Shown: positions 20,851 through 30,426, counted from the first letter of the stretch. The stretch is DNA of 64,000 nt from Lautropia sp. SCN 69-89 (GCA_001724855.1 MEED01000022.1:31343-95342); one strand, 5' to 3'. The notes: generated by a model not told the origin, from the sequence alone. Numbers and translations are program-made.

Positions 20851-22305
20851 TCACGAGCGCCGCCAGACGGTGCCGGCGGGCGTGTCCTCGAGGACGATGC
20901 CCTGCGCGGTGAGTTCGCCGCGGATGCGGTCGGCGGTAGCGAAATCGCGCGCCTTCTTCGCCGCGGCGCGGGCGGCGATCATCGCGTCGATCGCCGCATC
21001 GTCGGGTGCGCCGGCGCCGGCCTGCGCCGCGTCGCTGCCGTGCAGGCCGCTGCGCTTGACTTCGGACGGTGCACGCCCGAGCAGGCCGAGCACCCCGCCG
21101 AGCCGGCGCAGCCGCGCCTCGAGCGCGCGCACCTGCGCGGCGGCATCGGCGCCGCCCGCGCCCGATGCGGCGCGCGCGCGGTTCAGTTCGCTCGCGAGAT
21201 CGAACAGCACCGACAGCGCCACCGGCGTGTTGAAGTCGTCGTCCATCGCTTCGCGAAAGCGTGCCGCATGCGGCTCGTCCCAGTCGATCGGGGCGGCGTC
21301 GGGCTGCGCGGCCGCGCCTTCGTCCGAGAGCGCTCCGTAGAGCCGCAACAGGGCCTGGCGCGCGTCTTCGAGGTGCGCATCGGAGTAGTTGAGCGGGCTG
21401 CGGTAGTGCGCGCGCAGGATGAACAGGCGCACCACCTCGGCATCGAACTTCTTCAGCACCTCGCGGATCGTGAAGAAGTTGCCGAGCGACTTCGACATCT
21501 TCTCGTCGTCGACGCGCACGAAGCCGTTGTGCATCCAGTAGCGCACGAAGCGGCAGTTCAGCGCGCCTTCGCTCTGCGCGATCTCGTTCTCGTGGTGCGG
21601 GAACTGCAGGTCGGCGCCGCCGCCGTGAATGTCGATCGTCTTGCCCAGCAGGCTGGTGGCCATTGCCGAGCATTCGATGTGCCAGCCCGGTCGCCCGAGG
21701 CCGTAGCGCGACTCCCACTTCGCCTCGTCCGGCTCGTCGGCCTTGGCCGCCTTCCAGAGCACGAAGTCGAGCGGATCCTGCTTGGCGTCGTCGACCGCGA
21801 CGCGCTCGCCGGCGCGCAGGTCGTCGAGCGACTTGCCCGACAGCCGACCGTAGCCCGCAAACTTGCGCACCGCGTAGTTGACGTCGCCGTCGCCGGCGCG
21901 GTAGGCCAGCCCGTTCTTCTCGAGCAGGTCGATCAGCCCGAGCATCTGCGGCACGTATTGCGTGGCGCGCGGCTCGTGGTCGGGACGCTCGACGCCCAGC
22001 GCGTCGCCGTCTTCGTGCATCGCGCGGATGAAGCGCCCCGTGAGTTGCGCGATGGTCTCGCCGTTTTCCACTGCGCGGCGGATGATCTTGTCGTCGATGT
22101 CGGTGATGTTGCGCACATAGGTGAGCCGGTAGCCCGAGGCGCGCAGCCAGCGCTGCACCACGTCGAACACCACCAGCACCCGCGCGTGGCCGACGTGGCA
22201 CCAGTCGTAGACCGTCATGCCGCAGACGTACATGCGCACCTTGCCCGGCTCGAGCGGAACGAATTCTTCCTTGCTGCGCGTGAGCGAGTTGTAGAGTCGG
22301 AGCAT
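20851..22305 (-). CDS. cysS: cysteinyl-tRNA synthetase
   Basis: The 484-residue class I synthetase charges tRNA-Cys. Zn-binding and HIGH-like regions are [16 protein letters not shown], the tRNA-binding and Zn residues include the Cys in HIECSAM and the His in HHENE, and KMSKS appears as [13 protein letters not shown]. The length matches bacterial CysS, with an alanine-rich insertion near residue 390. It heads the minus-strand run through the unknown gene, the glycosylase, accA, tilS and lysC. Confidence 0.97.
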   Translation of the reverse strand: MLRLYNSLTRSKEEFVPLEPGKVRMYVCGMTVYDWCHVGHARVLVVFDVVQRWLRASGYRLTYVRNITDIDDKIIRRAVENGETIAQLTGRFIRAMHEDGDALGVERPDHEPRATQYVPQMLGLIDLLEKNGLAYRAGDGDVNYAVRKFAGYGRLSGKSLDDLRAGERVAVDDAKQDPLDFVLWKAAKADEPDEAKWESRYGLGRPGWHIECSAMATSLLGKTIDIHGGGADLQFPHHENEIAQSEGALNCRFVRYWMHNGFVRVDDEKMSKSLGNFFTIREVLKKFDAEVVRLFILRAHYRSPLNYSDAHLEDARQALLRLYGALSDEGAAAQPDAAPIDWDEPHAARFREAMDDDFNTPVALSVLFDLASELNRARAASGAGGADAAAQVRALEARLRRLGGVLGLLGRAPSEVKRSGLHGSDAAQAGAGAPDDAAIDAMIAARAAAKKARDFATADRIRGELTAQGIVLEDTPAGTVWRRS

Positions 22306-22384
22306 GGGTCGGAGCCGGTCGGATCGCCGCGCGCGCCCGGCCGCAGGGCGCGAGGCCGCGGGCGGCCGGCAGGGCTCGATTGGC

Positions 22385-22390
22385 TAGAAT
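22385..22390 (+). promoter_or_regulatory. candidate -10 box for the TPR gene
   Basis: TAGAAT lies 6 bases before the ATG of the TPR gene, with no clear -35. The position would give a very short or absent leader. Confidence 0.3.
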
Positions 22391-22396
22391 GCGCGG

Positions 22397-23086
22397 ATGC
22401 GATCGAGTATAGCAGCGTCGACCCTGCTTTTCGCCGCCCTCGCCGTGTGGGGCGCGCCGGCGGTACAGGCGCAGGACGCCGCCAGGCCAGCCGCCGCCAT
22501 GGAACCCGCGGCGGCGGCGCCGGGAACCGCCGCCACGCCGGCCGGCGGACCCCGCGCCGCCACCGCCGCGCTCGAATCCGCGCGCAAGCTGTTCGCCGAG
22601 CATCGCAACGACGAAGCGCTCGCGGCGATCGACGCCGGCCTGAAGGCCACGCCGAACGACCTCCAGTTGCGCTTCGAGCGCGGCGTGGTGCTCGCCGACA
22701 GCGGCCGCACCGACGACGCGATCGAAGTCTTCGAGGCGCTCACGCAGGAATTCCCCGAGTTGCCCGAGCCGCACAACAACCTGGCCGCCCTGTACGCGGC
22801 GCGCGGCGAACTCGACCGCGCGCGCGCGGCGCTCGAAGACGCGGTGCGCGCGCTGCCCTCGTACTCGCTCGCCAACGAGAATCTCGGCGACATCCACCTG
22901 CGGCTGGCCGAGCGCGCCTACCAGCGGGCCGTGCAGGCCGATGCGGGCAATCGCGCCGCGCGCGGCAAGCTCGCGCTGGCCCGCGAACTGATCTCGAAGG
23001 TCTCGCCCACCGGCAACCGCCCGGCGGTCGCGCCCGCACCGGCGGCACCTGCCGTTCCCGCTTCACGTCCCCCTCGGAGCCCATGA
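22397..23086 (+). CDS. exported TPR-repeat protein
   Basis: The 229-residue protein has a Sec signal peptide (hydrophobic residues 5-20, cleavage near AVQAQ) and three or four tetratricopeptide-like repeats (about residues 55-185), e.g. NDEALAAIDAGLKATPNDLQ and ELPEPHNNLAALYAARGEL split by turns. The tail is Pro/Ala-rich. TPR proteins are periplasmic scaffolds. In Burkholderiales this gene usually precedes cyclophilin and lpxH genes, and here it overlaps the cyclophilin start (ATGA), so a periplasmic folding or envelope-assembly role is likely. Confidence 0.8.
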   Translation: MRSSIAASTLLFAALAVWGAPAVQAQDAARPAAAMEPAAAAPGTAATPAGGPRAATAALESARKLFAEHRNDEALAAIDAGLKATPNDLQLRFERGVVLADSGRTDDAIEVFEALTQEFPELPEPHNNLAALYAARGELDRARAALEDAVRALPSYSLANENLGDIHLRLAERAYQRAVQADAGNRAARGKLALARELISKVSPTGNRPAVAPAPAAPAVPASRPPRSP

Positions 23087-23682
23087 TGTTCAGAAAACTG
23101 CCGCTGATCGGCGCACTCGTCATCGCCCTGTCCGCCGTGCCCGATGGCGCGGGCGCCGCGCCCAATCCGCAGGTGCTGGTGAAGACTTCGATGGGCGAGT
23201 TCGTGATCGAGCTCTATCCCGACAAGGCTCCGCTCAGCGTGGCGAACTTCCTTCAATACGTGAACGACGGCTTCTACGCCGGCACGATCTTCCACCGCGT
23301 GATCGGCAGCTTCATGATCCAGGGCGGCGGCTTCACCGCCGATCTGTACAAGGGCCAGATGAGGCCCAAGCCCACGCGCGCGCCCATCGCGATCGAATCG
23401 CGCAACGGCCTGAAGAACGACACCGGCTGGGTCGCGATGGCCCGCACCGCCGACCCGAACTCGGCGACCAGCCAGTTCTTCATCAACGTGGTCGACAACG
23501 CCGGCCTGAACCATCCGCAACCCGATGGCCACGGCTACGCGGTCTTCGGCAAGGTGGTGAGCGGCATGGACGTCGTGAACGCGATCCGCAAGGTGCGCAC
23601 CGGCTCGGTCGGTCCCTACCAGGACGTGCCGGTGGACGCCGTGGTCATCGACTCGATGGCCGTCATCGGCGGCGGCAAGTGA
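23083..23682 (+). CDS. ppiA: periplasmic cyclophilin-type peptidyl-prolyl isomerase
   Basis: The 199-residue protein has a signal peptide (cleavage near GAGAAPN) and a cyclophilin domain with FHRVIGSFMIQGGGF, the catalytic-site residues MARTADPNSATSQFFINV, and GYAVFGKVVSGMDVV. It accelerates proline cis-trans isomerisation of exported proteins. It has two adjacent ATG codons; the first (23083) overlaps the TPR gene's stop. The gene's GTGA overlap with lpxH ties the three genes together. The usual second cytoplasmic copy (PpiB) is absent here. Confidence 0.9.
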   Translation: MMFRKLPLIGALVIALSAVPDGAGAAPNPQVLVKTSMGEFVIELYPDKAPLSVANFLQYVNDGFYAGTIFHRVIGSFMIQGGGFTADLYKGQMRPKPTRAPIAIESRNGLKNDTGWVAMARTADPNSATSQFFINVVDNAGLNHPQPDGHGYAVFGKVVSGMDVVNAIRKVRTGSVGPYQDVPVDAVVIDSMAVIGGGK

Positions 23683-24476
23683 TCGTCGTCGGGCAGACGG
23701 CGCGCGAAGTCGCGCTGTTTTGCTCCGACATGCACCTGGGCGATCACGACCCCGCCACCGCGGCGCTGTTTCTCGACCGGCTCGACGCGCAGGCGCACGC
23801 GGCGAGCCACCTGTTCCTGCTCGGCGACCTGTTCGAAGCCTGGGTGGGCGACGACCAGCCCGACGCAGCCGCGCAGCAGCTCATCGAGCGGCTGGCCGCG
23901 CTCGCCGCCTCCGGTGTGCGGGTGCATGCGATGCGCGGCAACCGTGACTTCCTGCTCGACGTGGCGTTCCCCATGGCGGCGACGGCCGCGCCGCGCCCCT
24001 TCCACGCGCGCGCCGGCGCCGTGATGCTCGACGATCCGTGCACGATCACGCTGTTCGGCGAGCCGGTGCTGCTCGCGCATGGCGACGCGCAGTGCACCGA
24101 CGACCTCGATTACCAGCATGCGCGCGCGCTGGCGCGCACCAGCGCGTGGCAGCGCGACTTCCTCGCCCGACCGCTCGACGAGCGGCTGCGAATCGCCGGC
24201 GAACTGCGCGGCGAAAGCCGCCGCGTGCAGGCCGAGCGCGCAATGGGCGGCGCCGAGCCCGGCGACGTCAACCGGCAGGCGGTGGAGGCGACGATGCGTG
24301 CCGCGGGGGTACGCACGATGGTGCACGGGCACACGCACCGGCCGGCGTGCCATCGGTGGGAACTGGACGGCGTGCCGGCACGGCGCTGGGTGCTGCCGGA
24401 CTGGCACGCGGGTAGTGCCGCGCGTGGCGGCTTCCTGCGGGTGGATTCCTCGGGCTGGTCGACGATCGGCTGCTGA
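23679..24476 (+). CDS. lpxH: UDP-2,3-diacylglucosamine diphosphatase
   Basis: The 265-residue enzyme hydrolyses UDP-2,3-diacylglucosamine to lipid X in lipid A synthesis. Metallophosphoesterase motifs are FCSDMHLGDH, LLGDLFEAWVGDD, MRGNRDF, LLAHGDAQCTDD and VHGHTHRP, all with their metal ligands. It starts at GTG 23679, overlapping the cyclophilin stop (GTGA). It is peripheral to the inner membrane. Confidence 0.95.
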   Translation: MIVVGQTAREVALFCSDMHLGDHDPATAALFLDRLDAQAHAASHLFLLGDLFEAWVGDDQPDAAAQQLIERLAALAASGVRVHAMRGNRDFLLDVAFPMAATAAPRPFHARAGAVMLDDPCTITLFGEPVLLAHGDAQCTDDLDYQHARALARTSAWQRDFLARPLDERLRIAGELRGESRRVQAERAMGGAEPGDVNRQAVEATMRAAGVRTMVHGHTHRPACHRWELDGVPARRWVLPDWHAGSAARGGFLRVDSSGWSTIGC

Positions 24477-24483
24477 GCCCCGC

Positions 24484-25227
24484 CTACTCGACCATCCGGT
24501 TCAGCGCCGGCGCATCCAGCGGCTCGCCCGACTCGCTGACTTCGGCACCCAGCCGCGCCAGTGCCGCCTGCAGCTGCTCGATCACGCGGTCCTGCTCGGC
24601 GACATGGTCGATCAGCCGATGCAGCGCAAGCGACAGCGGATCGTCGCCGCCCTGCGTCACCGCATAGGCCGAAAAGCCCATCTTCTGCGCCTGCGCCTCG
24701 CGGCGCTGGTCGGCTTCCTCGACGATCACGCGCGCCGGAATGCCGACCGCGGTCGCGCCGGCAGGCACTGCCTTCACCAGCACCGAGTTGGAGCCGATGC
24801 GCGCGCCGGCACCCACGGTGAACGGGCCGAGCACCTTGGCCCCGGCGCCGACCACGACGCCCTTTTCGAGCGTCGGATGGCGCTTGCCCCGGTTCAGCGA
24901 CACGCCGCCGAGGGTCACGCCCTGGTAGATCGTGCAGTCGTCGCCGACCTCGGCCGTCTCGCCGATGACCACACCCATTCCGTGGTCGATGAAGACCCTG
25001 CGCCCGATGGCGGCCCCGGGATGGATCTCGATGCCGGTAAGAAGACGCGCGCATTGCGACACGAACCGCGCCAGCGTGTGCAGCCCCGTTCCCCAGAGCG
25101 AGTGGGCCATCCGGTGCATCGCGAGCGCATGCACGCCCGGGTAGCACAGCAACACTTCGAGCCTGGACCGCGCTGCCGGATCCTTCTCCAGGACAGCCGC
25201 GACATCTTCGCGCAGGCGCTCGAACAT
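24484..25227 (-). CDS. cysE: serine O-acetyltransferase
   Basis: The 247-residue protein forms O-acetylserine from serine and acetyl-CoA for cysteine synthesis. The left-handed beta-helix shows hexapeptide repeats from about residue 65 ([19 protein letters not shown] in part, [23 protein letters not shown] split by repeats). The short N-terminal helical domain resembles the EpsC/CysE short type. GGAG precedes the ATG. A perfect palindrome GAAACGTTTC lies 22-31 bases upstream. It converges with lpxH, leaving seven bases. Confidence 0.93.
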   Translation of the reverse strand: MFERLREDVAAVLEKDPAARSRLEVLLCYPGVHALAMHRMAHSLWGTGLHTLARFVSQCARLLTGIEIHPGAAIGRRVFIDHGMGVVIGETAEVGDDCTIYQGVTLGGVSLNRGKRHPTLEKGVVVGAGAKVLGPFTVGAGARIGSNSVLVKAVPAGATAVGIPARVIVEEADQRREAQAQKMGFSAYAVTQGGDDPLSLALHRLIDHVAEQDRVIEQLQAALARLGAEVSESGEPLDAPALNRMVE

Positions 25228-25248
25228 CCGTGCTCTCCGATACTCGTC

Positions 25249-25258
25249 GAAACGTTTC
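25249..25258. promoter_or_regulatory. palindrome upstream of cysE
   Basis: GAAACGTTTC is a perfect 10-bp palindrome, 22-31 bases before cysE. The core AAACGTTT is typical of LacI-family operators. No regulator gene is adjacent, so the role is inferred. Confidence 0.35.
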
Positions 25259-25261
25259 AGT

Positions 25262-26446
25262 TTAAGCGCTTTGCGGCTGCCCTGGCGACGATGCAGGCAA
25301 GTGCGCCCAGCCGCTCATCAGCCGGCGGGCGCTGCGCGAGAGCACCGCCTTGTCGAAGCGCCAGCCGTCGCCGGCGCGTCGCGACACCTCGGCGCCGACC
25401 GCCAGCACGCCCGAGACGTGGCCGATGCGCGTCGGCACGCCCGGCAGCGTGCGCGCGATCTCGGCCACCAGCGTGCCCGGCAGCGCGGCGGCTGCCGCCA
25501 GCGCGATCGAGCCGGTGCCGGTGAATGCGTGGTGAAGCTTGCCCATCGACATGATCCGCGCGAGCAGGTCGATGCGCTCGGCACCCACCTCGACGCCGGC
25601 ACTGCTGCGGTAGCTGGCCGGGCGAGCGACCCAGGCCACCTTCGGGGTGGCCGGGCGCGAAGCGGTGGCGTGTTCGGCGCTGTCGGCCAGCCCCATGCGG
25701 ACTGCCGCCGCCGCGCGGATCGCCTCGAGCTGCGCGAGCAGTTTCCGTTGGCGGTTGATCTCGTCGGGCAGCTCGCGGCCAGTGAGCCCGAGCGCGTCGG
25801 CACGCACGAAGACGGTCGGATTGCCGGCGGTGATCATCGTTGCGCGGATCCGGCCCAGGCCGGGCACCGCCAACTCGTCCTGCGGCTTCCCGGTGGGCAA
25901 CAACGCGAGCACCGCGCCGTCGCCTGCCTCGGGCTGCGGCTCGTGGAACTCGAGCCGGATCTCGGCCCCCGGGAACGGGACGCCGTCCTCCATGAACTCG
26001 CCGTGCTCGAGCACCTCGCCGTGGCGCACCGGCACGAACGCGTCGATGCGCTGGCCGATGTTCTGCTGCCAGATGCGCACCCGCGTGAGGCCGTCCACCG
26101 GCGCGACCAGCCCCTCGGAGATCGCGAACGGCCCGACCGCCGCCGTCAGGTTTCCGCAGTTTCCCGACCAGTCGATCAGCGGTTCGCCGATGGCCACGGC
26201 GCCGAACAGGAAATCGACGTCGCAGTCCTCGCGCGCCGACGGCGCGATCAGCACCACCTTGCTGGTGCTGGAGGTCGCGCCGCCCAGGCCGTCGGTGTGC
26301 TTGCCATACGGATCGGGGCTGCCGATCACGCGCAACAGCAGCGCGTCGCGCTCGCGCGCCACGCGCGGCAGGTCGCGCAGATGGAAGAACACGCCCTTGC
26401 TGGTGCCGCCGCGCATGTAGACGGCCGGAATGCGTCGAGGGTTCAT
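25262..26446 (-). CDS. PrpF-family isomerase (methylaconitate or oxalomesaconate type)
   Basis: The 394-residue protein has the two-domain diaminopimelate-epimerase-like fold of PrpF. Signatures are [16 protein letters not shown] at the N-terminus, [27 protein letters not shown] (the first catalytic Cys loop is replaced in this family by Lys/Ser chemistry) and [17 protein letters not shown]. Members isomerise 2-methylaconitate or 4-oxalomesaconate. No prpB/C/D or aromatic-cleavage genes are nearby, so I cannot choose. It is coupled by ATGA to the trmJ gene upstream. Confidence 0.82.
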   Translation of the reverse strand: MNPRRIPAVYMRGGTSKGVFFHLRDLPRVARERDALLLRVIGSPDPYGKHTDGLGGATSSTSKVVLIAPSAREDCDVDFLFGAVAIGEPLIDWSGNCGNLTAAVGPFAISEGLVAPVDGLTRVRIWQQNIGQRIDAFVPVRHGEVLEHGEFMEDGVPFPGAEIRLEFHEPQPEAGDGAVLALLPTGKPQDELAVPGLGRIRATMITAGNPTVFVRADALGLTGRELPDEINRQRKLLAQLEAIRAAAAVRMGLADSAEHATASRPATPKVAWVARPASYRSSAGVEVGAERIDLLARIMSMGKLHHAFTGTGSIALAAAAALPGTLVAEIARTLPGVPTRIGHVSGVLAVGAEVSRRAGDGWRFDKAVLSRSARRLMSGWAHLPASSPGQPQSA

Positions 26447-27219
26447 CGCGAAGCCCTGGTCAACCTTTCGATGCGCGTGCAGATGCCGCGCAGGATCGCC
26501 ACTTCTTCGGTCTCGAGGCGCGCGCGGGCGAACAGCCGGCGCAGCCGCGGCATCAGCTTCTTCGGGCGGCGGGGGTCGAGAAAGCCGATGCCCGTGAGCG
26601 CGCGCTCGAGATGTACGTACAGCGCCTCGACCTGCGCCTGCGTCGCGTGCGGCGAGGCCGGTGCCGTGGTGGCTCCGGGCGCGGCTACGGCCGCCGCCGT
26701 GTCGGCGGCTGCAAGCGTTGCCTGCGTTGCCTCCGTCTCGGCGGCTTGCGCGCGCAGGCAGTACGCGATGACCTGCACCGCCTGCGCGAGATTCAGCGAC
26801 TGGTAGTCCGTCTCGCCCGGGATGCTGCACAGCGCCTGGCACAGGCCGACTTCCCCGATCGACAGGCCGGTGCGTTCGGCGCCGAAGACGAAGGACACGC
26901 GATGCGCCGTATCGGCCGCGAGTTCGTCGCGCGCCAGCCGCACGCAGGCCTCCGGCGTCTGCGCGGGCGGCCCGAACTCCCGCGTCTCGGCGCTCACCGC
27001 GATCGCCAGCGTGCGGTCGGCCAGCGCCTGCGTCAGCGACGGGACGATGCGCGCGGCCGCCAGCACGTCGTCGGCCCGGCTGGCGCGCGCGATCGTCTCG
27101 GGGTGAGCGCAGACCTGCGGATCGCGCGGCGCGGCCAGCACCAGCCGGCGCAGTCCCATGGCGCGCATCGCGCGCGCGGCCGCGCCGACGTTGCCGGGAT
27201 GGCTGGTGCCGACCAGCAC
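26443..27219 (-). CDS. trmJ: tRNA (cytidine/uridine-2'-O-)-methyltransferase
   Basis: This SPOUT enzyme methylates the ribose at position 32 of t[22 protein letters not shown] is the N-terminal motif, [11 protein letters not shown] and [17 protein letters not shown] the knot-forming motifs, and the C-terminal TrmJ helical domain is present. From GTG 27219 it has 258 residues, but the in-frame sequence upstream (FDRVEF) matches the family's first strand and has no ATG or GTG. A CTG at 27270 preceded by AAGGGA would give 275 residues. An Ala/Thr-rich linker (about 155-185) precedes the C-terminal domain. Confidence 0.9.
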   Translation of the reverse strand: MLVGTSHPGNVGAAARAMRAMGLRRLVLAAPRDPQVCAHPETIARASRADDVLAAARIVPSLTQALADRTLAIAVSAETREFGPPAQTPEACVRLARDELAADTAHRVSFVFGAERTGLSIGEVGLCQALCSIPGETDYQSLNLAQAVQVIAYCLRAQAAETEATQATLAAADTAAAVAAPGATTAPASPHATQAQVEALYVHLERALTGIGFLDPRRPKKLMPRLRRLFARARLETEEVAILRGICTRIERLTRASR

Positions 27220-27280
27220 GAACTCGACGCGGTCGAACCACGCGGGTGCGGGGCGGTGAAGGCTTGCCAGGGCGATCCCT

Positions 27281-27286
27281 TAGAAT
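27281..27286 (+). promoter_or_regulatory. candidate -10 box of suhB
   Basis: TAGAAT lies 38 bases before the suhB start, facing away from trmJ. No matching -35 hexamer at 16-18 bp is obvious. Confidence 0.35.
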
Positions 27287-27323
27287 GACGGGTTCTGTTC
27301 AGTCACTACAGGCCCGATCGCCC

Positions 27324-28160
27324 ATGCATCCGATGCTGAACGTGGCGGTCCGGGCGGCGCGACGCGCCGGCCGGATCATCAACCGCGGAAGTCTCGACCT
27401 GGAGACGCTCGCGGTAGCGCGCAAGCAGCGCAACGATTTCGTGACCGAGGTCGACCACGCCTCGGAAAAGGCGATCATCGAGACCCTGCTCACCGCGTAT
27501 CCGGACCACACGATCTTAGCAGAGGAGTCCGGCCATCTCGTCAAGGGCGTGGCCGCAGGCCCGGGGCACAAGATCGAGCACGCCGAGCACATCTGGATCA
27601 TCGATCCGCTCGACGGCACCACCAACTTCATCCACGGCCTGCCGCAGTACGGGATCTCGATCGCACTGATGCAGCGCGGCGTGGTCACGCAGGCGGTCGT
27701 CTACGACCCCAACCGCGACGAGCTGTTCACCGCCACCAAGGGCGCGGGCGCGTTCCTGAACGACCGGCGCATCCGCGTGTCGAGGCGCCAGAAGCTCGAC
27801 GAGGCGCTGATCGGCACCGGGTTTCCGTACCGCAAGCTCGATCACCTCGAGGAATACCTGGCGATCTTTCGCAGCCTGACCGAGCGCGCCGGCGGCATTC
27901 GCCGCCCGGGCGCAGCGGCACTCGATCTTGCCTACGTCGCCTGCGGCCGCTTCGACGGCTTCTTCGAGATGGGCCTGTCGCCGTGGGACGTCGCGGCCGG
28001 CAGCCTGCTGATCACCGAAGCCGGCGGACTGATCGGCGACTTCCACGGCGAACCCGACTACCTGTTCTCGGAGCGGGTCGTAGCCGGTTCGCCGAAGGTG
28101 TTCGCGGCGATGATCGCGCTGCTGCGCGGCCTGCCGCCGACGGCCAGGGTGCAGGGCTGA
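27324..28160 (+). CDS. suhB: inositol-1-monophosphatase family protein
   Basis: The 278-residue protein is SuhB-like. It starts [16 protein letters not shown], close to the E. coli start, with metal-binding motifs [29 protein letters not shown] and [17 protein letters not shown]. Besides inositol monophosphatase activity, SuhB acts in rRNA antitermination complexes in E. coli. It is divergent from trmJ, as is common in betaproteobacteria. ATG 27324 is chosen for this N-terminal match. Confidence 0.94.
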   Translation: MHPMLNVAVRAARRAGRIINRGSLDLETLAVARKQRNDFVTEVDHASEKAIIETLLTAYPDHTILAEESGHLVKGVAAGPGHKIEHAEHIWIIDPLDGTTNFIHGLPQYGISIALMQRGVVTQAVVYDPNRDELFTATKGAGAFLNDRRIRVSRRQKLDEALIGTGFPYRKLDHLEEYLAIFRSLTERAGGIRRPGAAALDLAYVACGRFDGFFEMGLSPWDVAAGSLLITEAGGLIGDFHGEPDYLFSERVVAGSPKVFAAMIALLRGLPPTARVQG

Positions 28161-28232
28161 ACTCGCGCGGCGGCGCACAGCGCCCCGATCGCTGAACCGA
28201 CCGCCGTCTGGCGGCCGTTGCGTCGCCCGAGC

Positions 28233-29192
28233 CTATCGGCCCGCGCCCGGCGCGCCGGCGTCCAGCCAGGCCGCCAGCCCGTCGGCGTTCAGCATGATGT
28301 CCAGTTCGAACAGGTCGAACAGCGCCTGGCCACTCACCGGCCAGTCGTTGCGGCGTGCTTCCTCGAGCAGCATCGCGCGCACGCCCTCGCGCAGGCCCTC
28401 GCCGCGCCCGGGGCCGGCGTCGCGGCAATCGAGCGCCAGCTGCACGTGCGCGTCGATCAGCCGATGCAGGTCGGCAGCGCAGCGCTGCACGTCGGTCACC
28501 TGCCCGAAGTGGGTCACGTAGATCGCGCCGGGCGCGCGCGCGATGAGCCGGTCGATCGACGCATGCAGTGCCGGCGGATCGAACTGCACCGGTGTGGTCG
28601 ACGGGAAGATCGCGTGGCGGCCGTCGCGCTCGAGCTCGCGATACGACAGGCCGAAGGTGTCGCCCGCGAAGATGTGGCCGGTGCGCTCGTCGACGATGCA
28701 GGCGTGGTGGCGGGCGTGGCCCGGCGTGTCCAGGAATTCGAAGCGGCGCCCGTTCAGCGACAGCGTCGCGCCGTCGGGCATCTCGACGACGCGGTCGGCC
28801 GGCACCGGAACGATGTCGCCGTACATCCGCCGCGCCGCCTCGGCGCCATAGACCTCGATCGTCGCGGCGGTCAGGCGCGACGGATCGATCATGTGCCGCG
28901 CGCCGCGCGGATGCACCGCCAGACGCGCATTCGGGAACTGCGCCATCATCGCGCCGGCGCCGCCCGCATGGTCGAGGTGCACGTGTGTGAGCATCACCCA
29001 GTCGACCTGCGCGGCCGACAAGCCGCGCTCGGCGAGCGCCGCCAGCACGTGCGGCACCGATTCGTTCGAGGCCGTGTCGACGACCGCCGCGCGGCCGCCC
29101 TCGACCACGAGATGCACCGCGTCGAGCATCGGGCGCACGAAGCCCGAGTCGACCGCGACGATGCCGTGGCCGTAGTCAATCGAAGAGCGCAT
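28233..29192 (-). CDS. metallo-beta-lactamase-fold hydrolase
   Basis: The 319-residue protein has the dinuclear Zn motif LTHVHLDHAGG, the downstream ligands in TPGHARHH and FAGDTF, and the final His in YVTHFGQV. An additional helical C-terminal region (about 235-310) is present. This architecture is seen in thioesterase- or glyoxalase-II-like hydrolases of broad type. The start overlaps the Nudix gene by 17 bases, so the two are co-transcribed. The substrate is unknown; a thioester is plausible given the CoA-pyrophosphatase-like neighbour. Confidence 0.85.
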   Translation of the reverse strand: MRSSIDYGHGIVAVDSGFVRPMLDAVHLVVEGGRAAVVDTASNESVPHVLAALAERGLSAAQVDWVMLTHVHLDHAGGAGAMMAQFPNARLAVHPRGARHMIDPSRLTAATIEVYGAEAARRMYGDIVPVPADRVVEMPDGATLSLNGRRFEFLDTPGHARHHACIVDERTGHIFAGDTFGLSYRELERDGRHAIFPSTTPVQFDPPALHASIDRLIARAPGAIYVTHFGQVTDVQRCAADLHRLIDAHVQLALDCRDAGPGRGEGLREGVRAMLLEEARRNDWPVSGQALFDLFELDIMLNADGLAAWLDAGAPGAGR

Positions 29193-30051
29193 CGAATCCT
29201 CCTGGCGGCTCGAAGCGGCCTTCGCGCACGACCAGCCGCGTCGGACCGGGCATCGCGCGCGTGGGCACGCTGTGGCGCTCGTCGCCCGGGTAGACCGCGG
29301 TGCGCACGCCGTCGGCCTCGAACGATTCGGGCTCGATCACCGGCGGCGGCCGGCGCCGCGCCTCGTCGAGCACGCCGGCCACGCTGGCGTGCCGGCCGAC
29401 CTGCGCCAGGCTCATGATCTGCGCCGGCGCCAGGACGATCTCGCGGCGCCGGTACCGCTCGATCGCCTCGCGGGGCGTGAGCCACGCGCTGTCGGTAGCC
29501 TCGTGGTCGTCATGGTGCGCCTGCTGGCCGCCAGGCAAGGCCGCGACGAAGAAGCGCGCGTCGAAGCGCTTGTTCATCATCGCCGGCACCTTCGGGGTGA
29601 TCCAGCGCGTGAACGGCACCAGCGCATCGCTGGCGAGCTGCAGCCCGAACTCGGCCAGCAGCGCCCCGAACGCCAGCCCCTCGCGCGCGCGACGGTTCGC
29701 CCGCTCGGCCAGGCGCGCATCGGCGTCACGCGCAAGCAGCACGCTCGCCTCCTCGAAGGTCTCACGGCACGCGGCGACGAAGAAGCCGGCTGCGAGCCGC
29801 GCGTCGAGGCCGGGTTCGCCGAGCCGCTCGCGCAGCATCTCGGCCGGCGCGCCGGCGCGCGCGATCGATGCGTCGGCACTGTCGGCGCGGTCGAGCTTGC
29901 CCCCGGGAAAGACGTAGGCGCCGCCGAGCACGTCGGAGTTGCCGTGCCGGCGCAGCATCAGCACTTCGGGGCCGCGATCGCTGTCGCGCAGCAGCACCAC
30001 GGTAGCTGCCGGACGCGGCGGGGTGAGAACGGGTCGATAGAGCGGTTCCAT
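29176..30051 (-). CDS. NUDT19-like Nudix hydrolase
   Basis: The 291-residue protein has a Nudix box interrupted by an insertion: the glycine part FPGGKLD is separated from RETFEEASVLL by about 45 residues. This split box is characteristic of NUDT19/RP2p proteins, known as CoA and acyl-CoA diphosphatases. ATG 30051 starts the protein just before the first strand. It is followed by the overlapping MBL hydrolase gene. Together they could trim CoA thioesters, but this is inferred from family and context. Confidence 0.82.
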   Translation of the reverse strand: MEPLYRPVLTPPRPAATVVLLRDSDRGPEVLMLRRHGNSDVLGGAYVFPGGKLDRADSADASIARAGAPAEMLRERLGEPGLDARLAAGFFVAACRETFEEASVLLARDADARLAERANRRAREGLAFGALLAEFGLQLASDALVPFTRWITPKVPAMMNKRFDARFFVAALPGGQQAHHDDHEATDSAWLTPREAIERYRRREIVLAPAQIMSLAQVGRHASVAGVLDEARRRPPPVIEPESFEADGVRTAVYPGDERHSVPTRAMPGPTRLVVREGRFEPPGGFDALFD

Positions 30052-30176
30052 GGCCGACCCGCATTCTGCCTGATGACGCCCGGTGCCCCGGTGAGGGCTC
30101 ACGGGGCCCGGCGCCGCGATGGGGCCTCATGGCGCGCTGCGCCGTGGTGGGCTATCATTCGGGAGTGGAACCTGCC

Positions 30177-30320
30177 ATGAACGCGATGCATCCGAACCGC
30201 CAGCGCCCCCGCGCCGCCGCCCAACCGGGCGCCGGCCGTCGTTCGCGCGCGCGCATCGCGTCTCCCGGACGCCAGTTCGAGGCCGCAAGCCGCAACGGCA
30301 CTTCGGCCTTCGACCACTGA
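30177..30320 (+). CDS. possible small basic leader ORF
   Basis: The 47-residue ORF starts with GGGAG eleven bases before its ATG and lies behind a TATCAT box. The product is Arg/Ala-rich with no hydrophobic segment and no known match. It could be a leader peptide for rnk or non-coding sequence; support is weak. Confidence 0.25.
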   Translation: MNAMHPNRQRPRAAAQPGAGRRSRARIASPGRQFEAASRNGTSAFDH

Positions 30321-30367
30321 GCCCGGCGATCCACCGCACGATTCACTCCGCCCCACACTGATCGCCG

Positions 30368-30411
30368 GGCCCCACGAGGGGCCAGGTCGCGCTGTGCGCC
30401 GCAAGGCGCAT
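30368..30411 (+). promoter_or_regulatory. tandem hairpins in the rnk 5' leader
   Basis: The first hairpin is a 6-bp GC stem with an ACGA loop. The second has 7 bp closed by a GCAA tetraloop and is followed by TTTA and then AGGA, the rnk ribosome binding site. The arrangement suggests control of translation or mRNA stability. There is no T-run to support termination. Confidence 0.45.
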
Positions 30412-30426
30412 TTACAGGAATTCGCC

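Larger units (their letters stand above)
30052..30426. other. 375-base leader region with tandem hairpins before rnk
   Basis: No established gene lies here. It holds a TATCAT box (30153-30158), a possible 47-codon ORF, and two strong hairpins, GGCCCC-ACGA-GGGGCC (30368-30383) and a 7-bp stem with GCAA loop (30394-30411), just before the rnk ribosome binding site. If TATCAT is the promoter, rnk has a leader of about 265 bases. Confidence 0.45.
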
